Shown here: piece by piece, positions 36,043 through 46,682 of the stretch
Layout of the letters: each line of letters begins with the position of its first letter
How positions within the stretch are numbered: the stretch's first letter is position 1
Assembly: GCF_001905095.1 (NCBI RefSeq)
Contig: NZ_LWLS01000093.1
Span: 1-56,569 of the forward strand
DNA from: Micromonospora sp. CB01531
GTDB lineage: Bacteria > Actinomycetota > Actinomycetes > Mycobacteriales > Micromonosporaceae
Reading direction: 5' to 3'
DNA length: 56,569 bases
Program-made: the position numbers and the translations under genes
The notes under the pieces: generated by a model
What the model was told of the DNA's origin: nothing
The model's input: only the letters and a program-made list of their open reading frames with translations
The model's database searches: none

Positions 36043-37233
36043 TTATGGCGCCAGGTTGATGCCCAACCGGCCGGCCAGCAACCGAAGTTCGTTCGGGACG
36101 GCCCGCCGCTTCGCCCGCTGCGCCATCGCCACGACGGCGTCCTGGGCAAGGGGATTCAGCGCGAACGGCACCGGCGCGGCCTGCTCCGCCCGCACGAACG
36201 CCCCCAGCGCCTCAGCGTCCCGGCGGCCGGACTCAGCCAAGGCACGACCGAGGTCGAGCCAGTACGACATCTGGCGATTCGACACCGCGAGGACCTGCGG
36301 CCGAACCGTCCCGGACAGCTCGATCACCCGGCCGGGCTCACCCAGCTCCGCCGCGATGGACATCTCCCACAGCCCCACGTTCGTCGGCCCGAACCCGCAG
36401 CCGTTGAAGCCGGCACCGTCCGGCGGATCCCCGAGGGTCGCCGCCTCACGGGCCGCCTCGGAGAGATGATCGCGGGCGACGTCAGGCCGCCCGCTCACCG
36501 TCGAGGCCAGCGCGGCCGAGAGGTGCAGCTGACCGAGCATCTGCCGGACCCGCCCATCGGCGGCGGCGTCCTGAAGCTCAGCCAGCGACCGGTCGGCGGC
36601 CCTGGCGGCCAGTGGCGCGGACTCGATCGGCAGGCTCTGCGCGTACGCGAACCGGGACGCCCCCAGCCACGCCGGCTCCTCGACGTCCTCGGCGGCGGCC
36701 ACCGCGACCCGCGCGGCGTTGAGCGCCAGGTGCCGGTAGCCGAGGTGCCGCAGGCATGTCGAAGCCTGGTACGCCACCTGCGCGAGCACGGTCCCCCCGA
36801 CCGCAGCGGCGTCCAACAGCAGGTCCGGAAGCAGCCGGGCCATCGCCGGATAGTTGGAGCGGTTGCGAAGCTGGTCGCTGCGGGCGATGTCGGCAGCCAG
36901 CTCATCCCTCGTCCGGGTCAACGGCCTGCGCTCGCCATCCTCGATCTCGATGAGAGCAGACCAGATCGCCGGAACGCACTCGGCGGCGCGCTCCCTCGCC
37001 GGGTCGCCCGGTTCGGTGCCCTGACCAAGCAGGTCAGCCACCGTGACCTGCAGCGCGGCGGCAATGGCCACCAGGGTAGAGCGGCGGTCGATGGTCTTGC
37101 GGCCGGACTCGACCTGCGAGATGTACGACTGGCTGACGCCGGCGAGCCCAGCGAGGACGGCTTGACTCATCCCGCTACGGCGCATCCTCCAGTACCGAAT
37201 GCGGGCACCGATCGTGTCGGTCTTCCTAGCCAT
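36043..37233 (-). CDS. XRE-family regulator with TPR-like C-terminal domain
   Basis: 396 residues. HTH_XRE domain ~10-70 (MSQAVLAGLAGVSQSYISQVESGRKTIDRRSTLVAIAAAL), then ~300 residues of helical repeats resembling TPRs as in quorum-type and Streptomyces differentiation regulators. ATG at 37233 has GGAAGCAGG upstream. The product likely controls itself and perhaps the four small genes downstream; the domain layout is that of peptide- or partner-sensing regulators, so one of the small proteins might be its partner (inference). Confidence 0.85.
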   Translation of the reverse strand: MARKTDTIGARIRYWRMRRSGMSQAVLAGLAGVSQSYISQVESGRKTIDRRSTLVAIAAALQVTVADLLGQGTEPGDPARERAAECVPAIWSALIEIEDGERRPLTRTRDELAADIARSDQLRNRSNYPAMARLLPDLLLDAAAVGGTVLAQVAYQASTCLRHLGYRHLALNAARVAVAAAEDVEEPAWLGASRFAYAQSLPIESAPLAARAADRSLAELQDAAADGRVRQMLGQLHLSAALASTVSGRPDVARDHLSEAAREAATLGDPPDGAGFNGCGFGPTNVGLWEMSIAAELGEPGRVIELSGTVRPQVLAVSNRQMSYWLDLGRALAESGRRDAEALGAFVRAEQAAPVPFALNPLAQDAVVAMAQRAKRRAVPNELRLLAGRLGINLAP

Positions 37234-37334
37234 AGCTTCGCCTGCTTCCCAGGTGGACGACTGGGACTGCGGCGCCAGGCCACGCCCTGGCAAGCCGCCA
37301 CTCGGACGGTACACCGCCTGGGCCGCATCACGGT

Positions 37335-38189
37335 CTACGCGAGTACTGCCCGCAGGTGCTCCCGGATCTCGTCATGGGCAACGGTCAGCTCGAGGCCGAG
37401 ACGCTCGGCGCACTCGCGCTCAAGTCGTTCAAACATGTCGGCAGTCGCCCACAGGGCGCGGGCGACGTCGATGGCGTCGTAGCCGGCAAAAGTGCTGCGG
37501 AGATCCAGGAGCGTTTGCTTGTCAGCCCACCGCTCCAGGAAGCGCCCTTCATGCCACACGTCGACCTGCGGATGCGATGCCTGCGTATGCCACGCGAGCA
37601 GCCTGACCAGCAACGCCTTGAGATAGCAGTCGCAGCTCTGCTTTGCGACCCAAACCTCGCCGCGTTGTAGCTTCTTGGCGGTCCACAGCGCGTGATACCA
37701 GAAGTCGTGTGTCAGGTGCCCGAACGCAGCGGCATCCGGCTGAGCCGACGGCATCGACGCACCGCTTGACGGGAGCGTCTCACCAAGGTTGAGCTTGTCG
37801 ACCAGCACCCGGAACCCCCGGCCGAGCACATGGGCGACCTCAGGGCGGGTAACGATCTGCTGCGCCGGGCCTGCCGGCAACAGCGCGAAATCGACGTCCT
37901 GCCCAGTGTCGAAGAGCACCCGGCGCTCGACGAATCCGCCGACCGCAGTGGGTTCGGTAAAAGTCAGCAACGGTCGACCGAAAGCTGCCAACCAACTGCC
38001 GTCGGCCGCGTAGGCCATGGGATTGTCGACCATCAGGACGATGTCGATGTCGGACCACTGGTCCGCGGAAACCTCGACGCGGGCGTGAGACCCGACCACC
38101 AGCGCGGCATGGATGTCGTGTCGCTGCCGAGCCCACGCTGCGACAGCGGCCAGTAACCTCTCGATGTGCTCCACCACAGCAGCGTTCAC
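37335..38189 (-). CDS. Aminoglycoside 6-adenylyltransferase-like nucleotidyltransferase
   Basis: 284 residues. N-terminal nucleotidyltransferase motif ALVVGSHAR...WSDIDIVLMV with the two metal-binding Asp residues, and the C-terminal helical region HDFWYHALWTAKKLQRGEVWVAKQSCDCYLKALLVRLL typical of the AadK/ANT(6) family. Known members adenylylate streptomycin; chromosomal actinobacterial homologues need not confer resistance. It follows the regulator gene in the opposite order on the same strand, 101 bases upstream. Confidence 0.8.
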   Translation of the reverse strand: MNAAVVEHIERLLAAVAAWARQRHDIHAALVVGSHARVEVSADQWSDIDIVLMVDNPMAYAADGSWLAAFGRPLLTFTEPTAVGGFVERRVLFDTGQDVDFALLPAGPAQQIVTRPEVAHVLGRGFRVLVDKLNLGETLPSSGASMPSAQPDAAAFGHLTHDFWYHALWTAKKLQRGEVWVAKQSCDCYLKALLVRLLAWHTQASHPQVDVWHEGRFLERWADKQTLLDLRSTFAGYDAIDVARALWATADMFERLERECAERLGLELTVAHDEIREHLRAVLA

Positions 38190-38240
38190 GATCGCGGCCG
38201 CTAGTCACAACTGCTGTCCGTCAGCATCCTTCGCCGAAGG

Positions 38241-40058
<1,818 letters not shown>

Positions 40059-40212
40059 GGGGCTCCTTCCGTCGTACCGTCGCGGCGCAGCCCGGCGACG
40101 GTCTCTCGGAGGTCATCCTGGCTGATCGGGGCGGCCGGTGCACGCTCTGTCGCCGCCGGGTGTGCCGCGGCCGGGCCAGGCGATGTCGTCGGGTAGCTGG
40201 CGGCGTACGCCA

Positions 40213-40246
40213 CTGCCCGGCACCCGCACAGGCGGGTGCCGGGCAG
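40213..40246 (-). terminator. Hairpin terminator of hydrolase gene
   Basis: Perfect 15-bp stem CTGCCCGGCACCCGC / GCGGGTGCCGGGCAG with loop ACAG, starting 8 bases downstream of the hydrolase stop codon on the minus strand. The rest of the gap to 40058 shows nothing else. Confidence 0.85.
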
Positions 40247-40254
40247 CCGCTTGG

Positions 40255-42084
40255 TCAGCCCTGCTTCGAGACGTTGAGCGGGAAGGTGGGAGTGCCGACG
40301 TTGGTGAGCGTGGTGGTGTTCGCCCTCACGTACGTGTCCAGGTAGGGCGAGCGGTCACCCTGAGTCGGCGAGTCGAACCGCGGGTCCTGCACCTCGACGA
40401 CGAGCCGCGCGTCGGTGACGGTGATCGTCTCACCCGAGGGTACGGGCCGCCAGCCCCTTGAGGCGATGGTCCCGATCTGGACCCCCAGCTGGTGCCCCGG
40501 CTCGAAGGTCCAGTCAGTCGCCTTCAGTTCGAACGAGGTCGATCCACTGTGGTCCAGCACCGCGACGTTCTCGTTGAACATCGTCGCCTTGCCGTCCGGA
40601 GCGACGTCCCACAGCCGCACCCAGACGTTGCCCTGACCCCTGGTCTTCAGCGTGACCTCCGGCGAGCCTGTGATCCGCACCTGCTCCGAGGCGGGCGTGG
40701 ACCAGGACCAGTAGCTGCTGCCGGGTGCGTCAGCGCTGAGCAGAGCCGTCTGGTCAGTCGTCAACGAGCCGGCCTCCGGCGTGTACTCGATGTCCCAGCC
40801 CGGAGCCTCTGGCGCCGCCATCGACCGGGCGGCCACCTGCGCGTTGCTGCCGTTGTCGATGTACTGCCCCGGCGACAGCCGCACCTGGTACGCGTCGTTG
40901 GTCACTGGCCAGGTCGGCTGGGCGCGCCAGTTGCCGAGGCTGTCCTCGATGGAGAACGCCGGGTCGGTCACCGACGGTTCGATGCCGCGCAGGTGCTCGT
41001 CGTAGAACCGCATCACCTCGTCGAACCAGCCCGCGCGTCCCATCTTGAGCTGGCCCTTGGCGTTGGTCTCGTTACCGCGCACGTGTTCCCACTGGCCGAT
41101 CCAACCGCGTTCCGGGCCCTGGTGGTTGGCGAGGTACTTCTGCATCTCCTCGGGCTTGGTGTTGTCCTCGATGAAGCCCGACGTGACGAACAGCGGCGTC
41201 TGGGACCCGGCGGCGCGGGAGGCGAAATCACGGGCCCGCCAGAACGACGACTTCGGGTCGGGGTTCTGGGTGTTGGTGAGGTTGTCGCTCTCGCACTCGG
41301 GGTGAGTCTTCTCGTACTCGGCGTTCGCCTTGTAGTGGTCGCTCTCGTCGGCCAGCGGACGCATGGTCGCGATCGAGTAGTAGCTCCGCGGGGTGCTGGT
41401 CGCGTTGGAACGGGGCACCCCGTTGCTGTACAGGTAGTTGTACCTGTTCCACGTCGGTTCCTGGGAGACGATCGCCTGCAGTGGCTTGAGCTTGAGGGTG
41501 TTGGCTGCCAGCCCGGTGTTGGCGTCGTACGACTTGCCGTACATGCCCACCTTGCCGGTCGACCACGGCTGGCTCGCCGCCCACTCGACGGCCGCCTTGA
41601 TGTCGGCCTGCTCCCCCGGGCCGAGGAAGTCCAGGCACCCGGTGCTGCCACCGAAGCCGCGCAGGTCGACCATCACGAAGGTGTATCCACGCTCCATGAG
41701 CCGCGCGCCGTCGATGAGGTCCTGAAAGCGCGCCGACGGCCCGACCCGGTCCCATCCCGCGGGGGCAGTCTCCCCCGCGTGCGAGAAGTACGGACCCACC
41801 GACAGGATCACCGGGGTCTTCGCATCCGCCGGCAGGTTTGCCGGGCGCAGGACGTCGGCGTGCAGCTCGACGTCACTGCCGTCCGAGGACGGGAAGTACG
41901 CCTCCGTCCACGCCGCCCCCACGGGAACCCGTGGGTTCTCCTCATGGGTGATCGGGGCATCAGCTGTCGCAGCCGCCGGAGCGGCCTGTGCCGCCGTGGG
42001 TAAACCGCCCGCGGTGAGGCTCGTGATGATGGCCAGCGCACCGGCCGCCGCGACGGGCGACACCACCTTCCTCCGAAGGTTCAT
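40255..42084 (-). CDS. Secreted CocE/NonD-family hydrolase (X-Pro dipeptidyl-peptidase-like)
   Basis: 609 residues with a signal peptide (VVSPVAAAGALAIITSLTAGG...AQAAPAAA, cut probably after AQA). S15/CocE alpha-beta hydrolase domain: YTFVMVDLRGFGGSTGCLDFLG, then VGMYGKSYDANTGLAANTL with the likely nucleophile Ser in GKSYDA, then a C-terminal beta-sandwich of X-Pro peptidase type (from ~380). ATG at 42084 (AGGTGG upstream) used in place of a start 14 codons earlier, which lacks the basic N-terminus of a signal peptide. Substrate may be proline-containing peptides or esters. Confidence 0.85.
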   Translation of the reverse strand: MNLRRKVVSPVAAAGALAIITSLTAGGLPTAAQAAPAAATADAPITHEENPRVPVGAAWTEAYFPSSDGSDVELHADVLRPANLPADAKTPVILSVGPYFSHAGETAPAGWDRVGPSARFQDLIDGARLMERGYTFVMVDLRGFGGSTGCLDFLGPGEQADIKAAVEWAASQPWSTGKVGMYGKSYDANTGLAANTLKLKPLQAIVSQEPTWNRYNYLYSNGVPRSNATSTPRSYYSIATMRPLADESDHYKANAEYEKTHPECESDNLTNTQNPDPKSSFWRARDFASRAAGSQTPLFVTSGFIEDNTKPEEMQKYLANHQGPERGWIGQWEHVRGNETNAKGQLKMGRAGWFDEVMRFYDEHLRGIEPSVTDPAFSIEDSLGNWRAQPTWPVTNDAYQVRLSPGQYIDNGSNAQVAARSMAAPEAPGWDIEYTPEAGSLTTDQTALLSADAPGSSYWSWSTPASEQVRITGSPEVTLKTRGQGNVWVRLWDVAPDGKATMFNENVAVLDHSGSTSFELKATDWTFEPGHQLGVQIGTIASRGWRPVPSGETITVTDARLVVEVQDPRFDSPTQGDRSPYLDTYVRANTTTLTNVGTPTFPLNVSKQG

Positions 42085-42194
42085 CCTCCACCACCTAACT
42101 CCAGACGACGTCGTCCGGTCAGCCATCGAGGCTAACGATCTTCGCCCGACTTGAACCCCGAGTTATCTTCCCGTGTCCTTTTGTTCGGGTCAGG

Positions 42195-43367
42195 TCAGCC
42201 GGTCTCGGTGAGCAGGCCGTCGACCAGCTCGCGGGGCAGCCCGTGGGTGTCGTGCAGCCAGTGGTAGTCGCGCTCGCTCAGCGGCCCGCGCCCGCGGAGC
42301 CGGTCGACCAGCGGGCGGCCCCGGCGCAGCAGCCCGCGGAAGCGCCGCTCCTCGTCGAGGAGCACCGCGCGCAGCGGCGCCACCTCCGCCCGCTGCCGGA
42401 ACCGGCGCAGCGTGTCCGCGTACGCCTCGACGGGCAGTTCGGTCAGGCCGCGGCCCGCGTCGTCCCGCCACAGCACGGTGAGCGCCCGCCGGATGAGCCG
42501 GCGCAGCACGTAGCCGCGCCCGGTGTTGCCGGGGCGTACGCCGTCGCCCAGCACGACCACGGCGGAGCGCAGGTGGTCGGTGACGACCCGCAGGTCCGGC
42601 CCGTCCAGCGGCCACCGGTCGCGGACCGCGTCGACCCAGGGGCGCAGACCGTCGCCCTCGAAGACCGACCGGCCGCCGCGCAGCACCATCTCCAGGCGTT
42701 CCAGCCCCATCCCCGTGTCGATGCTGGACATCGGCAACGGGGTCAGCCGGCCGTCGTCGTGCCGGTGGTAGCGCATCTGGACGTGATTCCAGACCTCCAG
42801 CCACCGGTCGTCGGTGCTCGGCGTGCCGGTGGGTGGCCCGTCGCCGGTCCACACGAAGATCTCCGAGTCGGGCCCGCACGGGCCGGTCGGCCCGTTGTCC
42901 CACCAGTTGTCCACACCGGTTGCCTCGACCGGTACGCCCAGCTCCGTCCAGGTCGCCCAGGCCGTCTCGTCCGGGCCGGCCTGCTCGTCGCCGCCGAAAA
43001 CGGTCGCGTGTAGCCGTCCCGGATCGATGCCGAAGCCCGCGGTGAGCAGCTCGTGCCCCCATTGGAGGCTGGTCGCGATGTCGTAGTCGCCGAGCGACCA
43101 GGAGCCGAGCATGTCGAAGACGGTGAGGTGGGTGCGGTCGCCGACCTCGTCCAGGTCGGTGGTGCGCAGGCAGCGCTGCACGTCGACCAGCCGCCGGCCG
43201 CCGGGGTGGGGTCGGCCCAGCAGGTACGGGGTGAGCGGGTGCATGCCGGAGGTGGTGAACAGCACCGGGTCGCCCGGCGGCGGGATCAGGGAACTCTCCG
43301 GCGCGTCCCGGTGACCTCGGCGGTGGTAGTGGTCGAGGAAGATGTGGACGATCTCGTCGGGTGTCAT
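42195..43367 (-). CDS. Alanyl-tRNA synthetase-like catalytic core, stand-alone
   Basis: 390 residues, against ~880 for AlaRS. Class II catalytic features are present: FTTSGM...PYLLG, FDMLGSWSLGDYD (motif 2 region), WNHVQMRYHR and motif 3 DTGMGLERLEMVL, followed by the helical tRNA-recognition part (RVVTDHLRSAVVVLGDGVRPGNTGRGYVLRRLIRRAL). The protein ends there: the editing domain with its HxxxH/CxxxH zinc site and the C-Ala domain are missing. It could be a paralogue making Ala-tRNA or alanyl-adenylate for another purpose, with no proofreading. Start at 43367 has GGAAGG 8 bases upstream, and that site is in a hairpin. The housekeeping alaS is presumably elsewhere. Confidence 0.83.
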   Translation of the reverse strand: MTPDEIVHIFLDHYHRRGHRDAPESSLIPPPGDPVLFTTSGMHPLTPYLLGRPHPGGRRLVDVQRCLRTTDLDEVGDRTHLTVFDMLGSWSLGDYDIATSLQWGHELLTAGFGIDPGRLHATVFGGDEQAGPDETAWATWTELGVPVEATGVDNWWDNGPTGPCGPDSEIFVWTGDGPPTGTPSTDDRWLEVWNHVQMRYHRHDDGRLTPLPMSSIDTGMGLERLEMVLRGGRSVFEGDGLRPWVDAVRDRWPLDGPDLRVVTDHLRSAVVVLGDGVRPGNTGRGYVLRRLIRRALTVLWRDDAGRGLTELPVEAYADTLRRFRQRAEVAPLRAVLLDEERRFRGLLRRGRPLVDRLRGRGPLSERDYHWLHDTHGLPRELVDGLLTETG

Positions 43368-43375
43368 GGCGTGGG

Positions 43376-43453
43376 CCTTCCGGGTCGGAGCGACCGGAAG
43401 GGTCCGCCGCGCGGTGGCGTGACACGACGACGCCGGCGGACCGTTTCCGGTCG
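43376..43453 (-). promoter_or_regulatory. Candidate attenuator with mutually exclusive hairpins before AlaRS-like gene
   Basis: On the minus strand, arms in order are A CGACCGGAA (43445-43453), B GGTCCGCCG (43434-43442), C CGGCGGACC (43401-43409), D TTCCGGTCG (43391-43399) and E CGACCCGGAAGG (43376-43387). Possible pairs: A with B (ACCG-GAAA-CGGT plus flanking CCGGC/GCCGG), B with C (perfect 9 bp), D with E (11 bp with one bulged C, burying the ribosome binding site GGAAGG), and A with D (perfect 9 bp, freeing it). D cannot pair with A and E at once. Placed between the Ala-rich leader ORF and the AlaRS-like gene. Confidence 0.6.
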
Positions 43454-43473
43454 CCGGCGAGGGAGTGAATCGG

Positions 43474-43539
43474 TCAGGCGGCGGCAACCGGCGAGCGGGA
43501 AGCTCGCGCGGCCGCGGCGGTGGTGCGCCTGATCTGCAT
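43474..43539 (-). CDS. Alanine-rich leader peptide
   Basis: 21 codons, 8 of them alanine, including four in a row (TTAAAARA) and a terminal VAAA before the stop. A TACCGT hexamer ends 6 bases before the ATG, as in leaderless actinobacterial transcripts; a weak CGGAG also precedes it. Stalling at Ala codons when charged tRNA-Ala is scarce could change the folding of the attenuator 20 bases downstream. Another frame on the same strand is open from 43672 to 43364, so this ORF is not yet proven to be the translated one. Confidence 0.5.
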   Translation of the reverse strand: MQIRRTTAAAARASRSPVAAA

Positions 43540-43704
43540 GCTCCGACGGTAGCTTGTCCCAGCTGCCGCCGCCCACCCGATATTGCGGTTGGGCGACGGC
43601 GCTGTCCGGTCGGAAGGTCAGCCGGACCACCTGGGGTTCGTGGTCGGATACGACTTCGTCTACCCGCGACACCGGCTGATAGCGCTCGCCGGTCCAGACG
43701 GGCG
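43540..43704. other. Intergenic region between glycosyltransferase and leader
   Basis: No accepted gene. A minus-strand frame through 43550-43672 reads VRLTFRPDSAVAQPQYRVGGG, which looks partly gene-like and may be a decayed coding remnant. A weak stem (TAGCGC/GCGCTA near 43680-43708) may terminate the glycosyltransferase gene. Confidence 0.4.
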
Positions 43705-45306
43705 CTACCGGATCGGGCGCAGGGTCCGGCGTAGCTGCGCGGCCACCCGGGCGGCGGTCACCGGCACCACCGAGATCATCAGCCGGCCGGACGCGTCGAG
43801 CACCGGCGTGACCACGTACAGCCGGGCGCCGCGCCGCCGTACCAGCGGCACCGTCGCGCGTACCCGGGGAGCGCGCACGGCGGCCGAGCCGGCCGCACCG
43901 GTGGCCGTCGCCGCGCCCGCCGCCCGGCCCGGGTCGAAGTCGCCGACCTGGGCGGAGACCGCCCGCCGCTGCCCGGTCGACCCGGTGCCGGCGAGCAGGT
44001 CGGTGGCGCGGAACCGGATCCGCAGCGTGGTGCCCCGCGCGCCCTGGTCGACGGTGGTGACCTCGCCCGGGATCTCTTCGGCGCTGACCGTCACCGGTTC
44101 CCCGCCTGCCGCGGCCAGGTCCGGCACCGGGCTGACCGCGGTGACGGTCAGCACCTTCTCGCCGCGCTCGTCGGTCTCCCAGGCCAGCGCCGTCGCGTCG
44201 AGCTTGGCGTACCAGTCGGGGACGGTGGTCACGTCGAAGCAGGCGTCCGGCAGGCCGCGGGCCGGGTCGCGGAAGCCGGGATAGGCGGCGTACCGCCGGT
44301 CACCCTCGACAACGGTCGCCGGCACGCCGGCACGCGCGTCCTGCCGGATCACCGCGAGCAGGTCGTCGAGCGCCCCGTCGCGGGTCAGCGCCAGCCGGAT
44401 CCGGGTCTCGGCGTTGAGCTGGGCGGCGATCCCCTCGGTGAGGTGGGCGCGGACCAGGCGGCCGATGCCGTCGTGGACGAGCTGCTGGGTCTCCCGGTCG
44501 AGGCCGAGGAGGTCGTCCTCCAGCAGCTTGGCGATCTCGTGGTCGAAGCGGCGGGCGAGGACGGCGTCGCGCTGCCGGCCGGCCGGGATCAGCTCGGCGA
44601 CGAAGGCGGTGGTCGCCTCGACCGTGCGCAGCCGGTCGGCGTGCCGGCTCAGGTAGGTGATGTTGGTGGCGCTGTGCCGGCGGACGGCGTAGTAGAAGTC
44701 GTAGTCGGCCAGCACCGAGATGCGCCGGGCCCGGTAGCAGGCCTCCAGCGTGAACGGCAGGTCGCTGCCGAGCGGCAGGTCCTCCCGGTAGCGGATGCCG
44801 TACTTCTCCAGCAGTTCCCGCCGGAACAGCTTCGTGTTGGCCAGCGAGCGCGGCAGCGGCGAGTCGAACAGGTCCACGTCGACCTGGGTACGGGCGAAGA
44901 TGTCCTGGTAGATGTGGCGGCTGTTGACCCCCACCACCCGGCCCAGCACGACGTCGGACTCCCACGCGTCGGCCGCCTCGACCAGCCGGCGCAGGGCGTC
45001 GGGGCCGAGGTGGTCGTCGGCGCCGACGAAGAAGACGTACCGGCCGGTGGCCGCGTCCAGGCCCCGGTTGAACGGGGCGGCGGGGCCGCCGGAGTTGGCC
45101 TGGTGGATGACGGTGAACCGGCCGGGGTGGCGGGCGGCGTACCGGTCCAGTTCGGTGCCGCTGGCGTCGGTCGACCCGTCGTCCACGGCGACGATCTGGA
45201 GCCGGTCCGGGCCGATCGTCTGTGCCACCAGCGAGTCCAGGCAGCGGGTCAGGTACGGCATGGTGTTGTAGACCGCCACCACCACGCTCACGTCGGGGGC
45301 GTTCAC
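43705..45306 (-). CDS. Family 2 glycosyltransferase, long form
   Basis: 533 residues. N-terminal GT-A domain: VSVVVAVYNTMPYLTRCLDSL, AVDDGSTDASG, NSGGPAAPFNRGLDAA and the metal site VGADDHLG. The ~300-residue C-terminal part is a helical linker and a beta-rich module (VRATVPLVRRRGARLYVV) seen in teichoic-acid-type synthases, so transfer onto a cell-wall glycopolymer is likely (inference). GTG start overlaps the stop of the upstream GT4 gene by 4 bases (45303-45306), meaning coupled translation. Confidence 0.87.
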   Translation of the reverse strand: MNAPDVSVVVAVYNTMPYLTRCLDSLVAQTIGPDRLQIVAVDDGSTDASGTELDRYAARHPGRFTVIHQANSGGPAAPFNRGLDAATGRYVFFVGADDHLGPDALRRLVEAADAWESDVVLGRVVGVNSRHIYQDIFARTQVDVDLFDSPLPRSLANTKLFRRELLEKYGIRYREDLPLGSDLPFTLEACYRARRISVLADYDFYYAVRRHSATNITYLSRHADRLRTVEATTAFVAELIPAGRQRDAVLARRFDHEIAKLLEDDLLGLDRETQQLVHDGIGRLVRAHLTEGIAAQLNAETRIRLALTRDGALDDLLAVIRQDARAGVPATVVEGDRRYAAYPGFRDPARGLPDACFDVTTVPDWYAKLDATALAWETDERGEKVLTVTAVSPVPDLAAAGGEPVTVSAEEIPGEVTTVDQGARGTTLRIRFRATDLLAGTGSTGQRRAVSAQVGDFDPGRAAGAATATGAAGSAAVRAPRVRATVPLVRRRGARLYVVTPVLDASGRLMISVVPVTAARVAAQLRRTLRPIR

Positions 45307-46682
45307 CGCGCCTGCGCCTGCACGGTCGACTCCTCGGGGGACAGCAGCCGCCGGTAGAGGGCGTCCAACTTTTGCGCCTGCGCCTCCCAGGTCCAGCCGG
45401 GCAGCGGCGAGTCCGGCCCCGCGTAGGCGGCCCGGTAGCGGTCCGGGTCGGCGAGCACGGCACGGACGGCGCGGACCAGGTCGGCGGCGTCGCGGGCCCG
45501 GAACACCTCGCCCTGGCCGGTGGCCCGGACCGTGTCCGCCATCGTCCGCACGTCGCTGACCACGATCGGCAGCCGAGCGTGCGAGTACTCGAAGAACTTG
45601 GTGATCAGGGCGATCTCGTGGTTTGGCCAGTGGTGCAGCGGGATCAGCCCCACGTCGGCGTCGCTCAGGAACGCCACCAGCTGCCGGTGCGGCACGTACG
45701 GCACCGGGTGCACCCGGTCGGCCACGCCGAGCCGGGCGGCCCGGGCGGCGAGCTGTCGCACGTACGCCGCTGTGGGATCGCCCACGACCAGCGCCAGGTG
45801 CACGCCGGGCAGCCGGGGCAGCGCGTCGACCACGGTGTCCAGGCCGCGCTGCACGGCCATCGCGCCGCTGTAGACGAACAGCGGGGTGTCCCGGTCGACG
45901 CCGCAGAGCCGCCGCAGGTCAGGGGCGGGCTCGGTGTCGCCGGCCGGCTCGTCGGCGGTCGCCGGGGCGTTGAGCAGCACGGTTGGGCGCTCGGTCAGAC
46001 GGTGGTCGCGCTGCAGCAGTTCGGCGAGCGCGTCCGAGACGGTGACCACCGCGTCGGCGTGCCCGACATACTCCCGCACGTACGCCAGGTGGGCGGGGAG
46101 CCAGCGGGCGTTGTCCCGCCGGGGCTTTGCGCCGGGGAGCCACTCGTGGGCGTCCCAGACCAGCTTCACCGGGCGGTCGGCGGCCCGGGCGCGCAGCACG
46201 GCGCGGGCGGCCACCCCGAGCATCCGGAAGTCGTGCGCGTGGATGAGGTCGGGCCGCAGCTCGTCGATGACCGGGCCGAAGAGCCGCTCGTACCCCCAGA
46301 GGCCGGGCTCCAGCCGCCGCCAGGCCCGATCGCCCTGCAGTGTCCGCCAGAGCAGGACCTGGCCGTGCTCGACCGGCCGGCGGGCCAGCCGGGCGGCGCG
46401 CAGGGGGAGCCCGCCGCGGCTGACCAGCCGCTGGCGCAGTCCGCGGGGGCCGGCCGGGCCGCCGGTCGGTCCGCCCATCGGCAAGACTCGGACGTGCGCC
46501 CGGCCGAGCCGCCAGTCCCGCTCGTCGTCGGTCCGGGCGCAGCCGAGCAGGGTCACGTCCCAGCCCGCGTCGGCCGCCGACCGGGCGGCCTTCTGCACCC
46601 GGGAGTCTCCCTCGACGGCGTTGTCGACGAGCATGACCACCCGGCCCCGGGGGACGGACGGCGCCGCGGCGTCGAGCTGCAT
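45303..46682 (-). CDS. Family 4-type glycosyltransferase
   Basis: 459 residues. GT-B fold: N-terminal VVMLVDNAVEGDSRVQKAARSAADAGW, then DLIHAHDFRMLGVAARAVL, and the C-terminal nucleotide-sugar part with LFVYSGAMAVQRGLDTVVDAL and KFFEYSHARLPIVVSDV, where the Glu/Tyr correspond to the EX7E-like region. Start at 46682 selected because GGGAG lies 9 bases upstream and frame sequence before it is non-coding. Acts together with the coupled GT2 on an envelope polysaccharide. Confidence 0.88.
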   Translation of the reverse strand: MQLDAAAPSVPRGRVVMLVDNAVEGDSRVQKAARSAADAGWDVTLLGCARTDDERDWRLGRAHVRVLPMGGPTGGPAGPRGLRQRLVSRGGLPLRAARLARRPVEHGQVLLWRTLQGDRAWRRLEPGLWGYERLFGPVIDELRPDLIHAHDFRMLGVAARAVLRARAADRPVKLVWDAHEWLPGAKPRRDNARWLPAHLAYVREYVGHADAVVTVSDALAELLQRDHRLTERPTVLLNAPATADEPAGDTEPAPDLRRLCGVDRDTPLFVYSGAMAVQRGLDTVVDALPRLPGVHLALVVGDPTAAYVRQLAARAARLGVADRVHPVPYVPHRQLVAFLSDADVGLIPLHHWPNHEIALITKFFEYSHARLPIVVSDVRTMADTVRATGQGEVFRARDAADLVRAVRAVLADPDRYRAAYAGPDSPLPGWTWEAQAQKLDALYRRLLSPEESTVQAQAR

